From Teratosphaeria epicoccoides (Eukaryota; Ascomycota; Dothideomycetes; Mycosphaerellales; Teratosphaeriaceae), in the NCBI GenBank assembly GCA_021401465.1, contig JADDMT010000127.1, positions 1 to 64,000 of the forward strand: a DNA stretch of 64,000 nt, read 5' to 3'. Of the stretch, positions 43,171-53,676 are shown in pieces. The position numbers and the translations under genes were made by a program. A model generated the notes under the pieces. That model saw only the letters and a list, made by a program, of their open reading frames with translations. It was not told the origin of the DNA and did no database searches. The first letter of the stretch is position 1, and each line of letters opens with the position of its first letter.

Positions 43171-43839
43171 ATGGTCGGATTCTATGAGGGTTTGGCGCAC
43201 GAGGCTTCTGGGCTGCCGAGAATGGCTACGGTTCAAAGGGCGGCGCTGAGTAGGACGTTGGCCAGTATGAGGGCTGAATATGCAGCTCTGATCGAGCGCG
43301 CGGGTGTCACCCCTAAAGCATCGTCGGCCACGCCACCGCTCCCGGGTCCATGGTCGACAGGCGGGATCCCAGACTCTGCAGTCATCCCTGATCAAGGCGC
43401 GGATCTCGGACCGGGCGAGCTGAGGCTAGACGAGTCCATGGCGAAACTCTGGTCGAATGCGCTGCCGCCAGCTGTTGCGGATGCGCCAGTGAGTCTGTTC
43501 AACCTGTTCAAATATAAGGACGGAGATAGAAGCATCCACGACGCGTACATGGCAGATTTCAAGCGCACGTATGGCGAGTCCGCTGGAGCGACTGTCAAAT
43601 TCATGGGGCTGCTTGATGGCCCGATTCGAGACCAGGCTACGGATAGTGCAGGCGGCGCTGGTGGTGGGGACACCAAGAGGGAGAATGTGTGGGACGATGG
43701 GAATCTGGTCCAGTATGATACGATATGGCGCTACGCTTATATGTTGAGTACGGAGGAGCACCGCGGGATGAACAAGCAGAAGGTGGCGGGGCTACAGGAT
43801 ACTTGCATCCTGTGTGTGAGTGAGATTGAGTTGAGCTGA
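43171..43839 (+). CDS. Conserved-looking hypothetical protein, about 222 aa
   Basis: A single-exon frame from ATG 43171. A helical, Ala-rich N-terminus and a Pro/Gly-rich linker precede a compact domain (SLFNLFKYKDGDRSIHDAYMADF, GATVKFMGLL, VQYDTIWRYAYMLSTEEH...) that recalls a dimeric alpha/beta-barrel fold such as DUF1330/EthD proteins. That resemblance is a weak inference. A TATA-like CATATATAGAG lies at about 43050-43062, roughly 115 bp upstream. A Met at 43222 is an alternative start. Nothing in the neighbours points to a pathway. Confidence 0.6.
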   Translation: MVGFYEGLAHEASGLPRMATVQRAALSRTLASMRAEYAALIERAGVTPKASSATPPLPGPWSTGGIPDSAVIPDQGADLGPGELRLDESMAKLWSNALPPAVADAPVSLFNLFKYKDGDRSIHDAYMADFKRTYGESAGATVKFMGLLDGPIRDQATDSAGGAGGGDTKRENVWDDGNLVQYDTIWRYAYMLSTEEHRGMNKQKVAGLQDTCILCVSEIELS

Positions 43840-44022
43840 TAGAGCAGACCACAGATTCTTGGTCTGAATATATCACCCTCGAGTCTGCTAGGACGGGGTG
43901 TGCAGGAAATGCCTGTAGCTTCATGTCAGCGAGATGACTGATGCATTGCAGGATAGTTCCTCACGGGTTGTCAATCTCACTCATCTCATGCATGCCGTTC
44001 TCGATGCCTTTTTTTCTCTTGC

Positions 44023-44394
44023 TCAGCTCCTGCTTGTAAGCCAGACATGGCTGCTGTTCGACCCAAGCTTGTGAAACTGCTCCGGTGCAGAGTTCGGAAT
44101 CTGTGCCGCTACGGCCATGAAGAACAGGATTCACGTTCACGTCTTTGCATCACGCAATGCTTGCCATGCTCGACATCACTTGGAGACTTTGTTCTTGATG
44201 CCTTGACGGTTGACCGCAACACGGTCGATTGCGACGAACTTCTCGCATTCATACAGGAAATGAGCTGTGGCTGGGAGGTCGGGCATGAAAAGCGTGAAGA
44301 TGAAGGACCAGGTCAGACTTACGGCGCCGAATATCAAGGAGACGTACATCCACTGTTGGAGGCCGATGGCAATGTTGGCGATGTCTTCATTTAT
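44023..44394 (-). pseudogene. MFS allantoate-permease-family relic
   Basis: The minus-strand frame carries the middle of a Dal5/Seo1-type transporter: a helix (LIFGAVSLTWSFIFTLFMPDLP), the loop with ARFL/EREK-like ECEKFVAIDRVAVNRQGIKNK, then a region where family members have FKW. Here the Trp is TGA (44217-44219 region). Two further TGA codons follow within 20 codons, one where KTW is expected, before a last helix-like piece. The 5' side begins at a branch-and-acceptor signal (GCTAAT...CGCAG) with no upstream coding exon. The rest of the roughly 500-residue transporter is gone. Confidence 0.7.
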
Positions 44395-44528
44395 CTGCGA
44401 GTATTAGCATGTCACAAATGACAGCTCATGCCACCAGATTGAAGGACAGTTCCGCGGCGGACAAGATGGCAGCATGCAAGCACATCAATCGTGGTATCGT
44501 ACAGACATATGCATCTCACTGCCTGTCT

Positions 44529-46967
44529 TTAGCCAGGATCCTCCCCCATCTCCGCCTCCTCGACCAAGGTCTCCTCGTGCGTCTCTCCCTCGCCCATGAC
44601 TACGCCTCTGCTGCCCTTCGTGCCCCTTGGCGTCTCTACTGCCATCGCCAACGCTTCGCCCTCCTCCGGGCTTAGGGCGTTATTCAGGATCTCATGCGCC
44701 GCTTCCGCCACCTCCTCCTCTATGCCCTGCTCGAAGACTAATTGGTCACTAAACGCAATCCTCGACATTGAGATCAGGAACTTGTTGTGCCCGCCGTGGA
44801 CTGTGCGATACTTCTGTGTGATATCGATGCTGTCTTCATGCGTGCGAAGGAGGTGGTAGATGATTCGGACGGTCATATTGACGGTACCGGCGACTAAGTC
44901 GTGAGCGGTAGGTTCCTGGTTGCCATCTTGGTCGACTCTTGGCGACAAGCCGACGCTAGGAGGCACAGTGTAAAGCTTGTCGACTTGGCTGTTAAGGAAG
45001 CGGACGAATCGACCAATGGCGTAGTGATGGTGCGCGAGAAGAGAACAGCAGTGAGGTGCAAGGCACATTGCCCGGAATACCTTCAGAATCTCGAGACGCA
45101 GTTCTGCGAGTTCGGACTCTGAGTAAGGTGGCTCGTCGTGCGGCACTTGCGGTGTTTCGTGGAGGAGGGTCGAGAGACGATCTATCAGCGCGTTTTCGCG
45201 TCTCGCTTGATTTTCCACGTTGCCGAGACTGTCGGTCTGTTCGAGTGTGCCGAGGGACGCGGGCAGAGCGGACAGCGTGACGAACTTGAGCGAAGTGATG
45301 ATCTGGCTGACGGGCTGCGCTTTCTGCAGCAGTGCCATGAGATCTGAAAAGTCGATCTCAAGCCAGAATGCTTCGAGCCGGCCTGGGATAAGGCTTGCTG
45401 CTTCGCATATCCGGAGAAGTAGTTCGAGCACGCCGTCAACGTCGGCTTCGGTTTCCAGCTTGGTGAAAGCTTCGCGATCCAGATTTGCAGACACTTGCGG
45501 GTTCTTGGAAGCTCGTAACCGGGTATGAGAGATCTCCTTGATCGCTCGCATGCACACTGGCACAGCGTCCTCAATGAGTTGCGCAATGATGGAAGCTAGC
45601 TCGAATGCAAGCGCGAAGTTCAGTAGGTCTAAAATCAAGAATTGAGCTGCGTAGTACTGATCGTCTAAGCAACGTGACCAGACGTCCAACAAGGCCCGCG
45701 CCAACTTCAGTGGCATGTGCTCGGCTTCTCTTGCAGGTGGAGGCCGTGACAGTCGATCCAGGAGCATGGAAGACACGGACAAATTTTGATTGGTGGGAAA
45801 GCTATGCTTGGCTAATGCTTCAATTGAGCGTGCATGACCTACGAGCGGCCGGTGATTCAGCAAGCGCTGCATAAATGCATATCTGTCGTCTTCCACGAGA
45901 GTAGCACCTGGCGCCTCAGGAGCTGTGGAAGCAAAAGATGTAGAAGGCTGATCGTTGCTGTCCTGCGCTGCATGCTGCGTGAATGACAACGCAGGAACTG
46001 GACTGTCATTAGCCGTACGCTTCCTCTTCGTTGCATGTTTGGGCGTCTGCTCCTTCGATCGGTCTTTGCTCTTGCTCGGACTGATGACGCGCACCTCACC
46101 GTCGTCGAAGCCATCACCCAGCGCGGTGCGCTTCATCTTCCTCGGCGTCTCCTTCTCCATTTTCAACGCGGTGGACTTGGACCTGACAGAGCCCACTCTC
46201 TTCGCACGCTCGGCCTCCTGAGCCAAGTCGTGCTGTAGGAAACGATTGTCTGTCTGCATCTTCTGGTTCTCCTTTCGGCTGGCTTCCAGCTCCTGCTTCT
46301 GCTTGGCGGCATCATCCGCATACGTCTTCTTCATCACTTCTATCCGCCTCTCGTATTCTTTTGCCGCCTTCTCTTGATTCGACCGCACGATGGCAATCTC
46401 GCCCTGCTTTGCCAACGCTGCATTCCGCGCATCCTGCTCTGCTTGTCTCAGTCGTGCTTGCTCTGCCTCAAGTTCTGCTATTCGTGCGTGCAGCGAAGAG
46501 ACGTCGATGTCCCCATTCGCTCGAGGCTGCAGATGCGGTGCGTGACTCCATTGCCCTGGCACGTGTGCGCCCAACTCCGCGTCTGCCGCGGCAAACGCAG
46601 CTTCCGTCTCTGAGTCGAGTGCCAGCTCCGGAGCATGGTGGGACGGCGCGGGTACTGAAGCTCGCAGTGATGCCGATTGCCGCTCGTCCAGGTTGACCAC
46701 ATCCTCATCGTCGAGGCCGTAGTCGGACGAGGAGGGGGCGCTGGGCTGACGCGCAACCCGCGACGGGCAGACGGATGGTGCTTTCGGCTGAGGTGGTCGC
46801 CATGGCAGGTTCTTGTTCAGCGGTCTTGGTGCAGGCGGTGGTGGTGGTGGTGTGGGGGGTGGTCGTCGTACTGCGGTCTTCTGTGTCGATGTCAGGGCAT
46901 GTTGTTCCAGCTCTACCAAAGTGCTGTCGTCAAAGTCATCGTCGCTGAAGAAGTCGTCGTTCCCCAT
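44529..46967 (-). CDS. DNA-damage checkpoint protein Rad26/UvsD (ATRIP orthologue)
   Basis: An 812-residue single-exon protein. It has an acidic N-terminus (MGNDDFFSDDDFDDSTLVELEQHAL), a poly-Pro segment (about 35-50), a coiled coil (about 155-270, rich in Glu, Arg and Ala heptads), a basic NLS-like KHATKRKRTAND stretch (about 325-335) and a long helical C-terminal half. The start and coiled coil match the fungal Rad26/UvsD/LCD1 family, which recruits the ATR/Mec1 kinase to RPA-coated DNA. The C-terminal half fits the helical-repeat region of the family. It is divergently transcribed from the CDP-DAG synthase gene with 361 bp between the start codons. Confidence 0.82.
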   Translation of the reverse strand: MGNDDFFSDDDFDDSTLVELEQHALTSTQKTAVRRPPPTPPPPPPAPRPLNKNLPWRPPQPKAPSVCPSRVARQPSAPSSSDYGLDDEDVVNLDERQSASLRASVPAPSHHAPELALDSETEAAFAAADAELGAHVPGQWSHAPHLQPRANGDIDVSSLHARIAELEAEQARLRQAEQDARNAALAKQGEIAIVRSNQEKAAKEYERRIEVMKKTYADDAAKQKQELEASRKENQKMQTDNRFLQHDLAQEAERAKRVGSVRSKSTALKMEKETPRKMKRTALGDGFDDGEVRVISPSKSKDRSKEQTPKHATKRKRTANDSPVPALSFTQHAAQDSNDQPSTSFASTAPEAPGATLVEDDRYAFMQRLLNHRPLVGHARSIEALAKHSFPTNQNLSVSSMLLDRLSRPPPAREAEHMPLKLARALLDVWSRCLDDQYYAAQFLILDLLNFALAFELASIIAQLIEDAVPVCMRAIKEISHTRLRASKNPQVSANLDREAFTKLETEADVDGVLELLLRICEAASLIPGRLEAFWLEIDFSDLMALLQKAQPVSQIITSLKFVTLSALPASLGTLEQTDSLGNVENQARRENALIDRLSTLLHETPQVPHDEPPYSESELAELRLEILKVFRAMCLAPHCCSLLAHHHYAIGRFVRFLNSQVDKLYTVPPSVGLSPRVDQDGNQEPTAHDLVAGTVNMTVRIIYHLLRTHEDSIDITQKYRTVHGGHNKFLISMSRIAFSDQLVFEQGIEEEVAEAAHEILNNALSPEEGEALAMAVETPRGTKGSRGVVMGEGETHEETLVEEAEMGEDPG

Positions 46968-47328
46968 TGCCCCCAGACATGGTCACAGAGTGATTGGCGT
47001 GATATGGACACCACCTTCGGAATGTTTGAGGATGTCGATCATCGGCGCGACGCCAAGCAACATTGAAGCACGTGAAAGCCAAGTCATCGTGCAGCAGCTC
47101 TCCGACCAAGCAAGCCCGAGCTCACCAAACAGCTTTTCCGCCTTGACTCTGCACTACATCGGCAGAAAGCCTGATTGTTATAATAGAACGCACGCCTCCA
47201 ACACGCTGCACGCGACCATAATGACATAGCACGTGGTCGCAAACTCACGCCGCCACTGCCCACCTCCACCTCGCCGACACGTGCTGCCCCACGTACCTCA
47301 TCCCGCAGCGCACCGCCCCGCCCCGGCG

Positions 47329-48897
47329 ATGACAAAGGGATCCAAGGTCAACTTCCCATCGCGCGAACGTCGCTTGAGCAAGAGCAGTCAAGACATGAAC
47401 GGAGACGCGCGGAGCCCGACCAGGGCCAGCGGGGCCAAGAGCCCGACGGGAAGCAATGGGAATCTGCGAGAACGAGTGGGAGCGGAACACCAGCGGCCGC
47501 ACATCGACAGGAATGATACGACGGCCAGCGGGTGGGCGACGGAGAACGAGGATGATGACAAGGTGACCGCCCGACGAACCATGGCAGCCATCTTCAGCGC
47601 ATCCGCTAATGTGCGATATAGCCCGCCGAAAAACCCCAATCGGAGTTCGAGAAGAAACGGCAAACCTTCATCACCCGAGCCATCTGGACCTTTGTCATGA
47701 TTGCCATTTTCTTCGGCTCCATGTTCGCTGGCCACATCTACGTCATCATCATTGTCACGGCCGTCCAGATCATCAGCTTCAAGGAAGTCATTGCCATCTC
47801 CAACGTCCCCAGCCGAGCTCGAAGCCTGAGGTTTACCAAGACGCTCAACTGGTACTTCCTCGGCAGTACAATGTACTTCCTCTATGGCGAGAGTGTGATC
47901 TACTACTTCAAGCATATCGTGCTGATCGACCGCGTGCTGCTGCCGTTCGCGACGCATCATCGCTTCATCTCGTTTATGCTTTATGTGATGGGTGAGTGGC
48001 CATCCATACATGGGGAAACGGACTATGCGTAAGCTGATCTCTCCAGGCTTCGTCTTCTTCGTCGCATCCCTCCAAAAAGGCCACTACAAGTTCCAGTTCA
48101 CCCAATTTGCCTGGACTCACATGGCCCTCTACCTCATTGTCGTCCAGGCCCACTTCATCATGAACAACATCTTCGAAGGCATGATCTGGTTCTTCTTACC
48201 CGTCTCCCTCGTCATCACCAATGACATCTTCGCCTACATCTGCGGCATCACTTTTGGCCGCACGCAGCTCATCAAACTCTCGCCAAAAAAGACCGTCGAA
48301 GGATTCGTCGGCGCATGGATATGCACAATCGTGCTGGGGTTTGCGTTGACGAACGTGCTGATGCGGTACAAGTACTTCATCTGCCCGGTCAACGACCTGG
48401 GGGCAAACATCTTCACCGGACTCGAGTGCGAGGTCAACCCCGTCTTCATTGCGCGGACCTACCATCTCCCCATGGTCCCGCACAACTGGACCTGGCTCCC
48501 GACGACCGTCACCATCTCACCCATGCAATTCCACATTCTCGTCATGTCCACCTTCGCGTCTCTCATCGCGCCCTTTGGTGGCTTCTTCGCTTCCGGCCTC
48601 AAGCGCACCTTCAACATCAAGGACTTTGGCGACAGCATTCCTGGCCACGGCGGTATGACGGACCGCATGGACTGCCAATTCATCATGGGATTCTTCGCGT
48701 TTATGTACTATCAGAGCTTCATCGCAGTGTATAAGGCGAGTGTGGGCAGTGTGATTGAGACTGCGATCACGGGATTGACGCCGGAGGAGCAGGTAGAGGT
48801 TGTGAAGGGGCTGGCGAAGCATTTGTACAACCAGGGCGAGATTGGTTGGCAAGTCGTGGAGAGTTTGAGTGAGAACATGAAGTTGAGGCAGAGATGA
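47329..48897 (+). CDS. CDS1: Phosphatidate cytidylyltransferase (CDP-diacylglycerol synthase)
   Basis: Exons 47329-47562, 47622-47991 and 48047-48897 give 484 residues. Introns are 59 nt (GTGACC...GATATAG, branch CGCTAAT) and 55 nt (GTGAGT...CTCCAG). The N-terminal 100 residues are hydrophilic. Several membrane helices follow (WTFVMIAIFFGSMFAGHIYVIIIVTAV and others), then the family signature SGLKRTFNIKDFGDSIPGHGG..DR at about 390-415 with its Lys, Asp and His-Gly-Gly. The enzyme makes CDP-diacylglycerol from phosphatidate and CTP in the ER, the precursor for phosphatidylinositol and other phospholipids. A single copy of all motifs suggests it is functional. Confidence 0.94.
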
Positions 48898-49718
48898 GAG
48901 GGCCGGATGGCATGATCGAAGGTGTTTTGAGGCGCAGGTCGGGACTGTGCATGATCAGGACGGCAGGCAGGACCAGGACCGCGAGGACGGAAATATCGAG
49001 GCATGGCTCAATGTCAAGAGCTGAAAGCAGTCTCGGACGGCAGCTTCCACGGCGAAGAGGACGCAATGTCGATATGGACTGGCATTGCACGACTCTGGCG
49101 CAGATTTGTAGGCATAATTGTATAGATAGGTATGCATAATGCGGATCGCGAATCTCGTTGCAGCCCATACTGATCGACGCAGTTTCTCTCCCAAGCAGCT
49201 TCTCGCGCCTGATACATCTCGGTGCCCGACGGTCACAGCCAAATTGGGACGTTGAGTCAATCTGACACGCCCCATCTCACGCCTCGCGACTACCGTGGAT
49301 GCCGATTCGGTCGGCAGGGTCACAATGCTGGCTGGCGGTGGAAGCCAAGATGTATCGTTGGTCAGTGTGTCACACGCGACACCAGGGAGTGAGACCGGAA
49401 GCTCGTGATTGCTGTTGATGTCTGAACCCCCCGAAAGTGGATGCCAGATTTTCGCCGCCGTCGGCTCATCCGTGCAGGGAGATCAACCTTTCATGCATGG
49501 TCATGTCTCGCTGCAATTTTTAGAGCATCCCGCCCTAGTGAGTATGCTCGTTGCCAATGACGAAGAAGAAGGAAAAGAAAAAGAAGAGAAAAAATGAGTA
49601 TGGATGCCTCCGAGAATCGAATTCGCAACGATTCACGCGCCTGTCATGCCACCAGCTCCCGCGCGATCCCCGCTAATTACCCCCAGCAGACCGCCGTCTC
49701 GGCCATCATGTCGCCCCC

Positions 49719-50106
49719 TCATTTCGCGGGGACGCCGCAAGGCTCTGCCTGCGGGTCGCCGTCCTTGCGACACTGGTTGTACCCGGCCGTGGTGGCGGCG
49801 TCGGCCCACGAGGCGCATTTGCAGTTGGGAATCTTCGCGTCCGCGGCGCAATCGACCAGCGTGGTCCAGACTTTCGTGTACGGGTCGCAGAATTGCTGCG
49901 GAGCGGCGGCGGGGGTGAGACGTCAGAGGGTTTTGTGTTTCGTGATGATGTTTGATTTGATTTGGGTGGGTGGGAGAGCTTACCTCCACTTTGGCGTCGC
50001 TGGTGCAGCGGGTTTTGCCCAATTGGTTTGGATGGTGGCAGCCTTCGCTGGGCTCGCTGGCAGCTGCGCGGGCTGCGAGGGCCGCGAAGAGGAGGGCGAT
50101 GTGCAT
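49719..50106 (-). CDS. Small secreted 8-cysteine protein (effector-like)
   Basis: Exons 49984-50106 and 49719-49895, with an 88-nt intron (GTAAGC...CTCCGCAG), give 99 residues. A signal peptide covers about 1-17 (MHIALLFAALAARAAAS). The mature part of about 82 residues has eight cysteines (spacing about C-x10-C-x8-C-x12-C-x8-C-x1-C-x16-C-x12-C), consistent with four disulfides. It has no other recognisable domain. Small, secreted and Cys-rich is the usual profile of fungal effectors or antimicrobial proteins; the role is inference. It is divergent from the glycogen phosphorylase gene. Both exons start and end in phase 0, which supports the splice model. Confidence 0.75.
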
Positions 50107-50830
50107 GGTTGCTCCGGGTTGTGGATTGGCTGGTCTTTCTTCCGATCTGTCGATGGTGGACTTTGATAGGTAGTGTCAGGATTTGTGCAATCGAAGAGCC
50201 GCTCGATGTTGATCGTTGACCCCTGGGAGGATGTTGCGAGGGGAGGAGGAAGATGGACTGTTATGGGTCGTGAGGCATTCCCTTGACTCCCGACGTACGG
50301 TCCCCGGCGGAGATTGGGCTTGCCATGCCCGGCGAGATGTCTCAAGCATCAGCCACGGAGCCTGCTGGGGCGGTGTGGTCCGGTGGGTGTGACGATAACA
50401 TGAATCTGGTGTTGGGTGTGGGAAGGTGATGGTGGAATCGAGTCCGTCGACCTGCTCTCGCTTGAGGCATTCCGGGGAGCACGACACGACGGCGCAGACA
50501 CATGAGACAACGGGGCTGTGTGTTGGAAATTGTGATGCAGGCTGTTTATGATTGAGTGTGCTGTCTCGACGACGGGGGCCTATCCTGATTATATCCCTGG
50601 AGCGAAACAGTGGAGGTGTTGTGATTATTGTTCAGCATCCGGGAGGTACACACCTGGCCTTGGTGGGGCACGGCTACCCCGCGGTCAGCGGAATGCAGCC
50701 AATGCTCTCAGGCAAACCTTGGTGTGCGGTGGTACATAGGCAGAAACACGCTCCGTCACTGCCGCCCCCCCCATCCCCCCCATCCCCCCCCATCTCACCG
50801 TGACGAGCACGAGAAAGAGAGCGGAACAGA
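50107..50830. promoter_or_regulatory. Divergent intergenic region upstream of glycogen phosphorylase
   Basis: About 720 bp between divergent start codons. A C-rich run with CCCCCAT-type repeats lies at about 50760-50797, 35-70 bp before the glycogen phosphorylase ATG, the usual place of a pyrimidine-rich fungal core promoter. An AGGGG (stress-response-element-like) occurs near 50238. Regulatory roles are inference. Confidence 0.35.
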
Positions 50831-53676
50831 ATGACGACGCCCACCCCGAGTCTGGCCGAGAAGGGCGAGCGACAGAGACGTCCGTCGTCGTCGGCTCCCA
50901 TCACCGACTTCCAGGGACCGGTGGGACCGCAGGGCGTCACTCGCCCCAAGCACAAGCGCACCGTCACCGGCTTTGGCGCGCAGGAGATCAAGAGTGTCGA
51001 GGCCAGCATTCCTGAGCCGCAACGGGAAGCGTACGTCTCTCATCAACAACCCATCAATTATCGACTAATCCCGATTTTGATCATTCATTCTTTGATTGAT
51101 TGATCGACTGATTGATTGATCCCCGTGCACACAGATGGAAGAAACACTCGGCCCGCGAGTTCACCACCTCCGGCGAGTTCGAAAGCGAAGTCGTCCGACA
51201 CATCGAAACCACCCTCGCCCGCTCCCTCTTCAACTGCGATGAAGCCGCCGCCTATGCCGGCACCGCCCTCGCCTTCCGCGACCGCCTGGTCATCGAGTGG
51301 AACCGGACCCAGCAGCAGCAGACCTTTGCCGACCAGAAGAGGGTCTACTACCTCTCGCTCGAGTTCTTGATGGGCAGAGCCTTGGACAATGCCATGTTGA
51401 ACGTCGGCATGAAGGACATCGCCAAGCAAGGTCTGGGCGATCTGGGGTTCAGGATGGAGGATGTCATCAGTCAAGAGAGAGATGCCGCGTTGGGCAACGG
51501 TGGTCTGGGACGTCTGGCCGCCTGTTTCCTCGACTCCCTCGCCACCCTCAACTATCCCGCCTGGGGCTATGCGCTGAGGTACCGCTACGGCATCTTCAGG
51601 CAGGAGATCATCGATGGATATCAGGTCGAGGTGCCCGACTACTGGCTGGATTTCAACCCCTGGGAGTTCCCGAGACACGACGTCACCGTGGACGTGCAGT
51701 TCTATGGGACCGTGAGGAAGTATGCGGACCACACCACCGGCAAGCAGGTGTCCGTCTGGGAGAATGGGGAGATTGTCAAGGCGGTCGCGTACGATGCTCC
51801 GGTGCCGGGATTCGGAACCCGGACCACCAATAACCTCCGTCTCTGGAGCAGCAAGGCGAGCCACGGCGAGTTTGACTTCACCAAGTTCAACAGTGGAGAG
51901 TATGAGGCCTCGGTGGCGGACCAGCAGCGCGCCGAAACGATCAGCGCGGTGCTGTATCCCAACGACAGCCTGGAACGTGGCAAGGAGCTTCGTCTGAAGC
52001 AGCAGTACTTCTGGTGTGCGGCGTCGCTCTTCGACATCGTGCGCCGCTTCAAGAAGTCCAAGAAGGCGTGGAAAGAGTTCCCCAACTCGGTCGCCATCCA
52101 GCTCAACGACACGCATCCGACCTTGGCCATCCCAGAGCTGCAGCGCATCCTCATCGACCAGGAGGGCCTCGAGTGGGATGCGGCGTGGTCGATTGTGCAG
52201 CAGACCTTTGGCTACACCAACCACACCGTGCTACCGGAGGCGCTGGAGAAGTGGAGTGTCCCGCTCATCCAGCATCTGCTGCCCAGACATCTGCAGATCA
52301 TCTACGACATCAACTTGAACTTTCTGCAGTATGTCGAGCGCAACTTCCCAAAGGAGCGCGAGATGCTATCTCGTGTCTCGATCATCGAGGAGAGCCAGCC
52401 AAAGATGGTGCGCATGGCATACTTGGCGGTCATTGGCAGCCACAAGGTCAACGGGGTGGCCGAGCTGCACTCGGACCTGATCAAGACCACCATCTTCAAG
52501 GATTTTGTCAAGGTGTACGGGCCAGACAAGTTCACAAACGTCACAAACGGCATCACACCCAGGCGATGGCTGCACCAGGCCAACCCGCGCTTGTCTGAGC
52601 TGATCGCCAGCAAGCTCGGCGGCTACGACTTCCTGCGCGATCTCACGCTCCTGCACAAGCTCGAGGCTTTCGTCGACGACAGAGACTTCCGCAAGGAGTT
52701 CCAGGAAATCAAGTACGCCAACAAAGTCCGCCTGGCGAAATACACCAAGGAAGTACACGGCATCTCCGTCAACCCCTCCTCCCTCTTCGACATCCAGGTC
52801 AAGCGCATGCACGAGTACAAACGTCAGCAACTCAACATTTTCGGTGTCATTCACCGCTACCTCGAGCTCAAAGACATGAGCCCGGAAGAGCGCAAGAAAG
52901 TGCAACCGCGTGTCCACTTCTTCGGTGGCAAGGCTGCGCCAGGCTACTGGATGGCGAAAACGATCATCCACCTCATCAACCAGGTTTCGAGCGTCGTGAA
53001 TGCCGATAAGGATATTGGAGACTTGATGAAGGTGGTGTTCTTGGAGGACTACAACGTGAGCAAGGCCGAGATCATCGTGCCGGCCAGTGATATCAGCGAA
53101 CACATCTCCACCGCGGGCACGGAGGCGAGCGGAACGAGCAACATGAAGTTTGTGCTGAACGGTGGCTTGATCATCGGGACGTGTGATGGTGCCAACATCG
53201 AGATTACCCGCGAAGTCGGCGAGGACAACGTCTTCCTCTTCGGCAACCTCTCCGAGGACGTCGAAGACCTCCGCCACCAGCACTTCTATGGCGACTTCCA
53301 CCTCGATGCCGGTCTGCAGCGAGTGTTCGACACCATCAAATCTGGACTGTTCGGCGATGCGGGTCAGTTCAGTGCGCTGGTGAACTCGATTGTGGATCAC
53401 GGAGACTATTACCTGGTGTCGGACGACTTTAAGAGTTATCTGGACACGCAAAAGTTGATCGATGCGACGTACAGGGATCAGGAGGCTTGGTTGACGAAGA
53501 CCATTCTGAGCGTGAGTAGGATGGGCTTCTTTTCGAGTGACAGGTGTATCGATGAGTATGCGGAGGGCATTTGGAATGTTGAGGTAAGCGATAGTAGCGG
53601 ATTTGATGAGGTGTGGGTGGGGTACTGACGTATTTCTTAGCCACTGGCGCCGAGTAAGCAGACGAACGAGGCGTAG
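50831..53676 (+). CDS. GPH1: Glycogen phosphorylase
   Basis: Exons 50831-51030, 51135-53583 and 53641-53676 give 894 residues. Introns are 104 nt (GTACGT...CACAG, containing ATTGATTG runs) and 57 nt (GTAAGC...TTCTTAG, branch GTACTGACG). The protein spans the whole GT35 family: VYYLSLEFLMGR, ALGNGGLGRLAACFLDS, the substrate/regulatory blocks NDTHPTLAIPEL and NGITPRRW, and the pyridoxal-phosphate lysine in EASGTSNMKF at about residue 738. It releases glucose-1-phosphate from glycogen in the cytosol. Ser/Thr-rich basic sites near the N-terminus (RRPSSS, KRTVTG) are where the yeast enzyme is phosphorylated. The short last exon encodes PLAPSKQTNEA. Confidence 0.97.

Noticed and set aside
44047..44421. 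124-codon plus-strand frame
   Set aside because: It is opposite the MFS relic, whose transporter motifs are recognisable on the minus strand.
52302..52613. Other short frames inside conserved genes
   Set aside because: Shadows of the verified coding frames.
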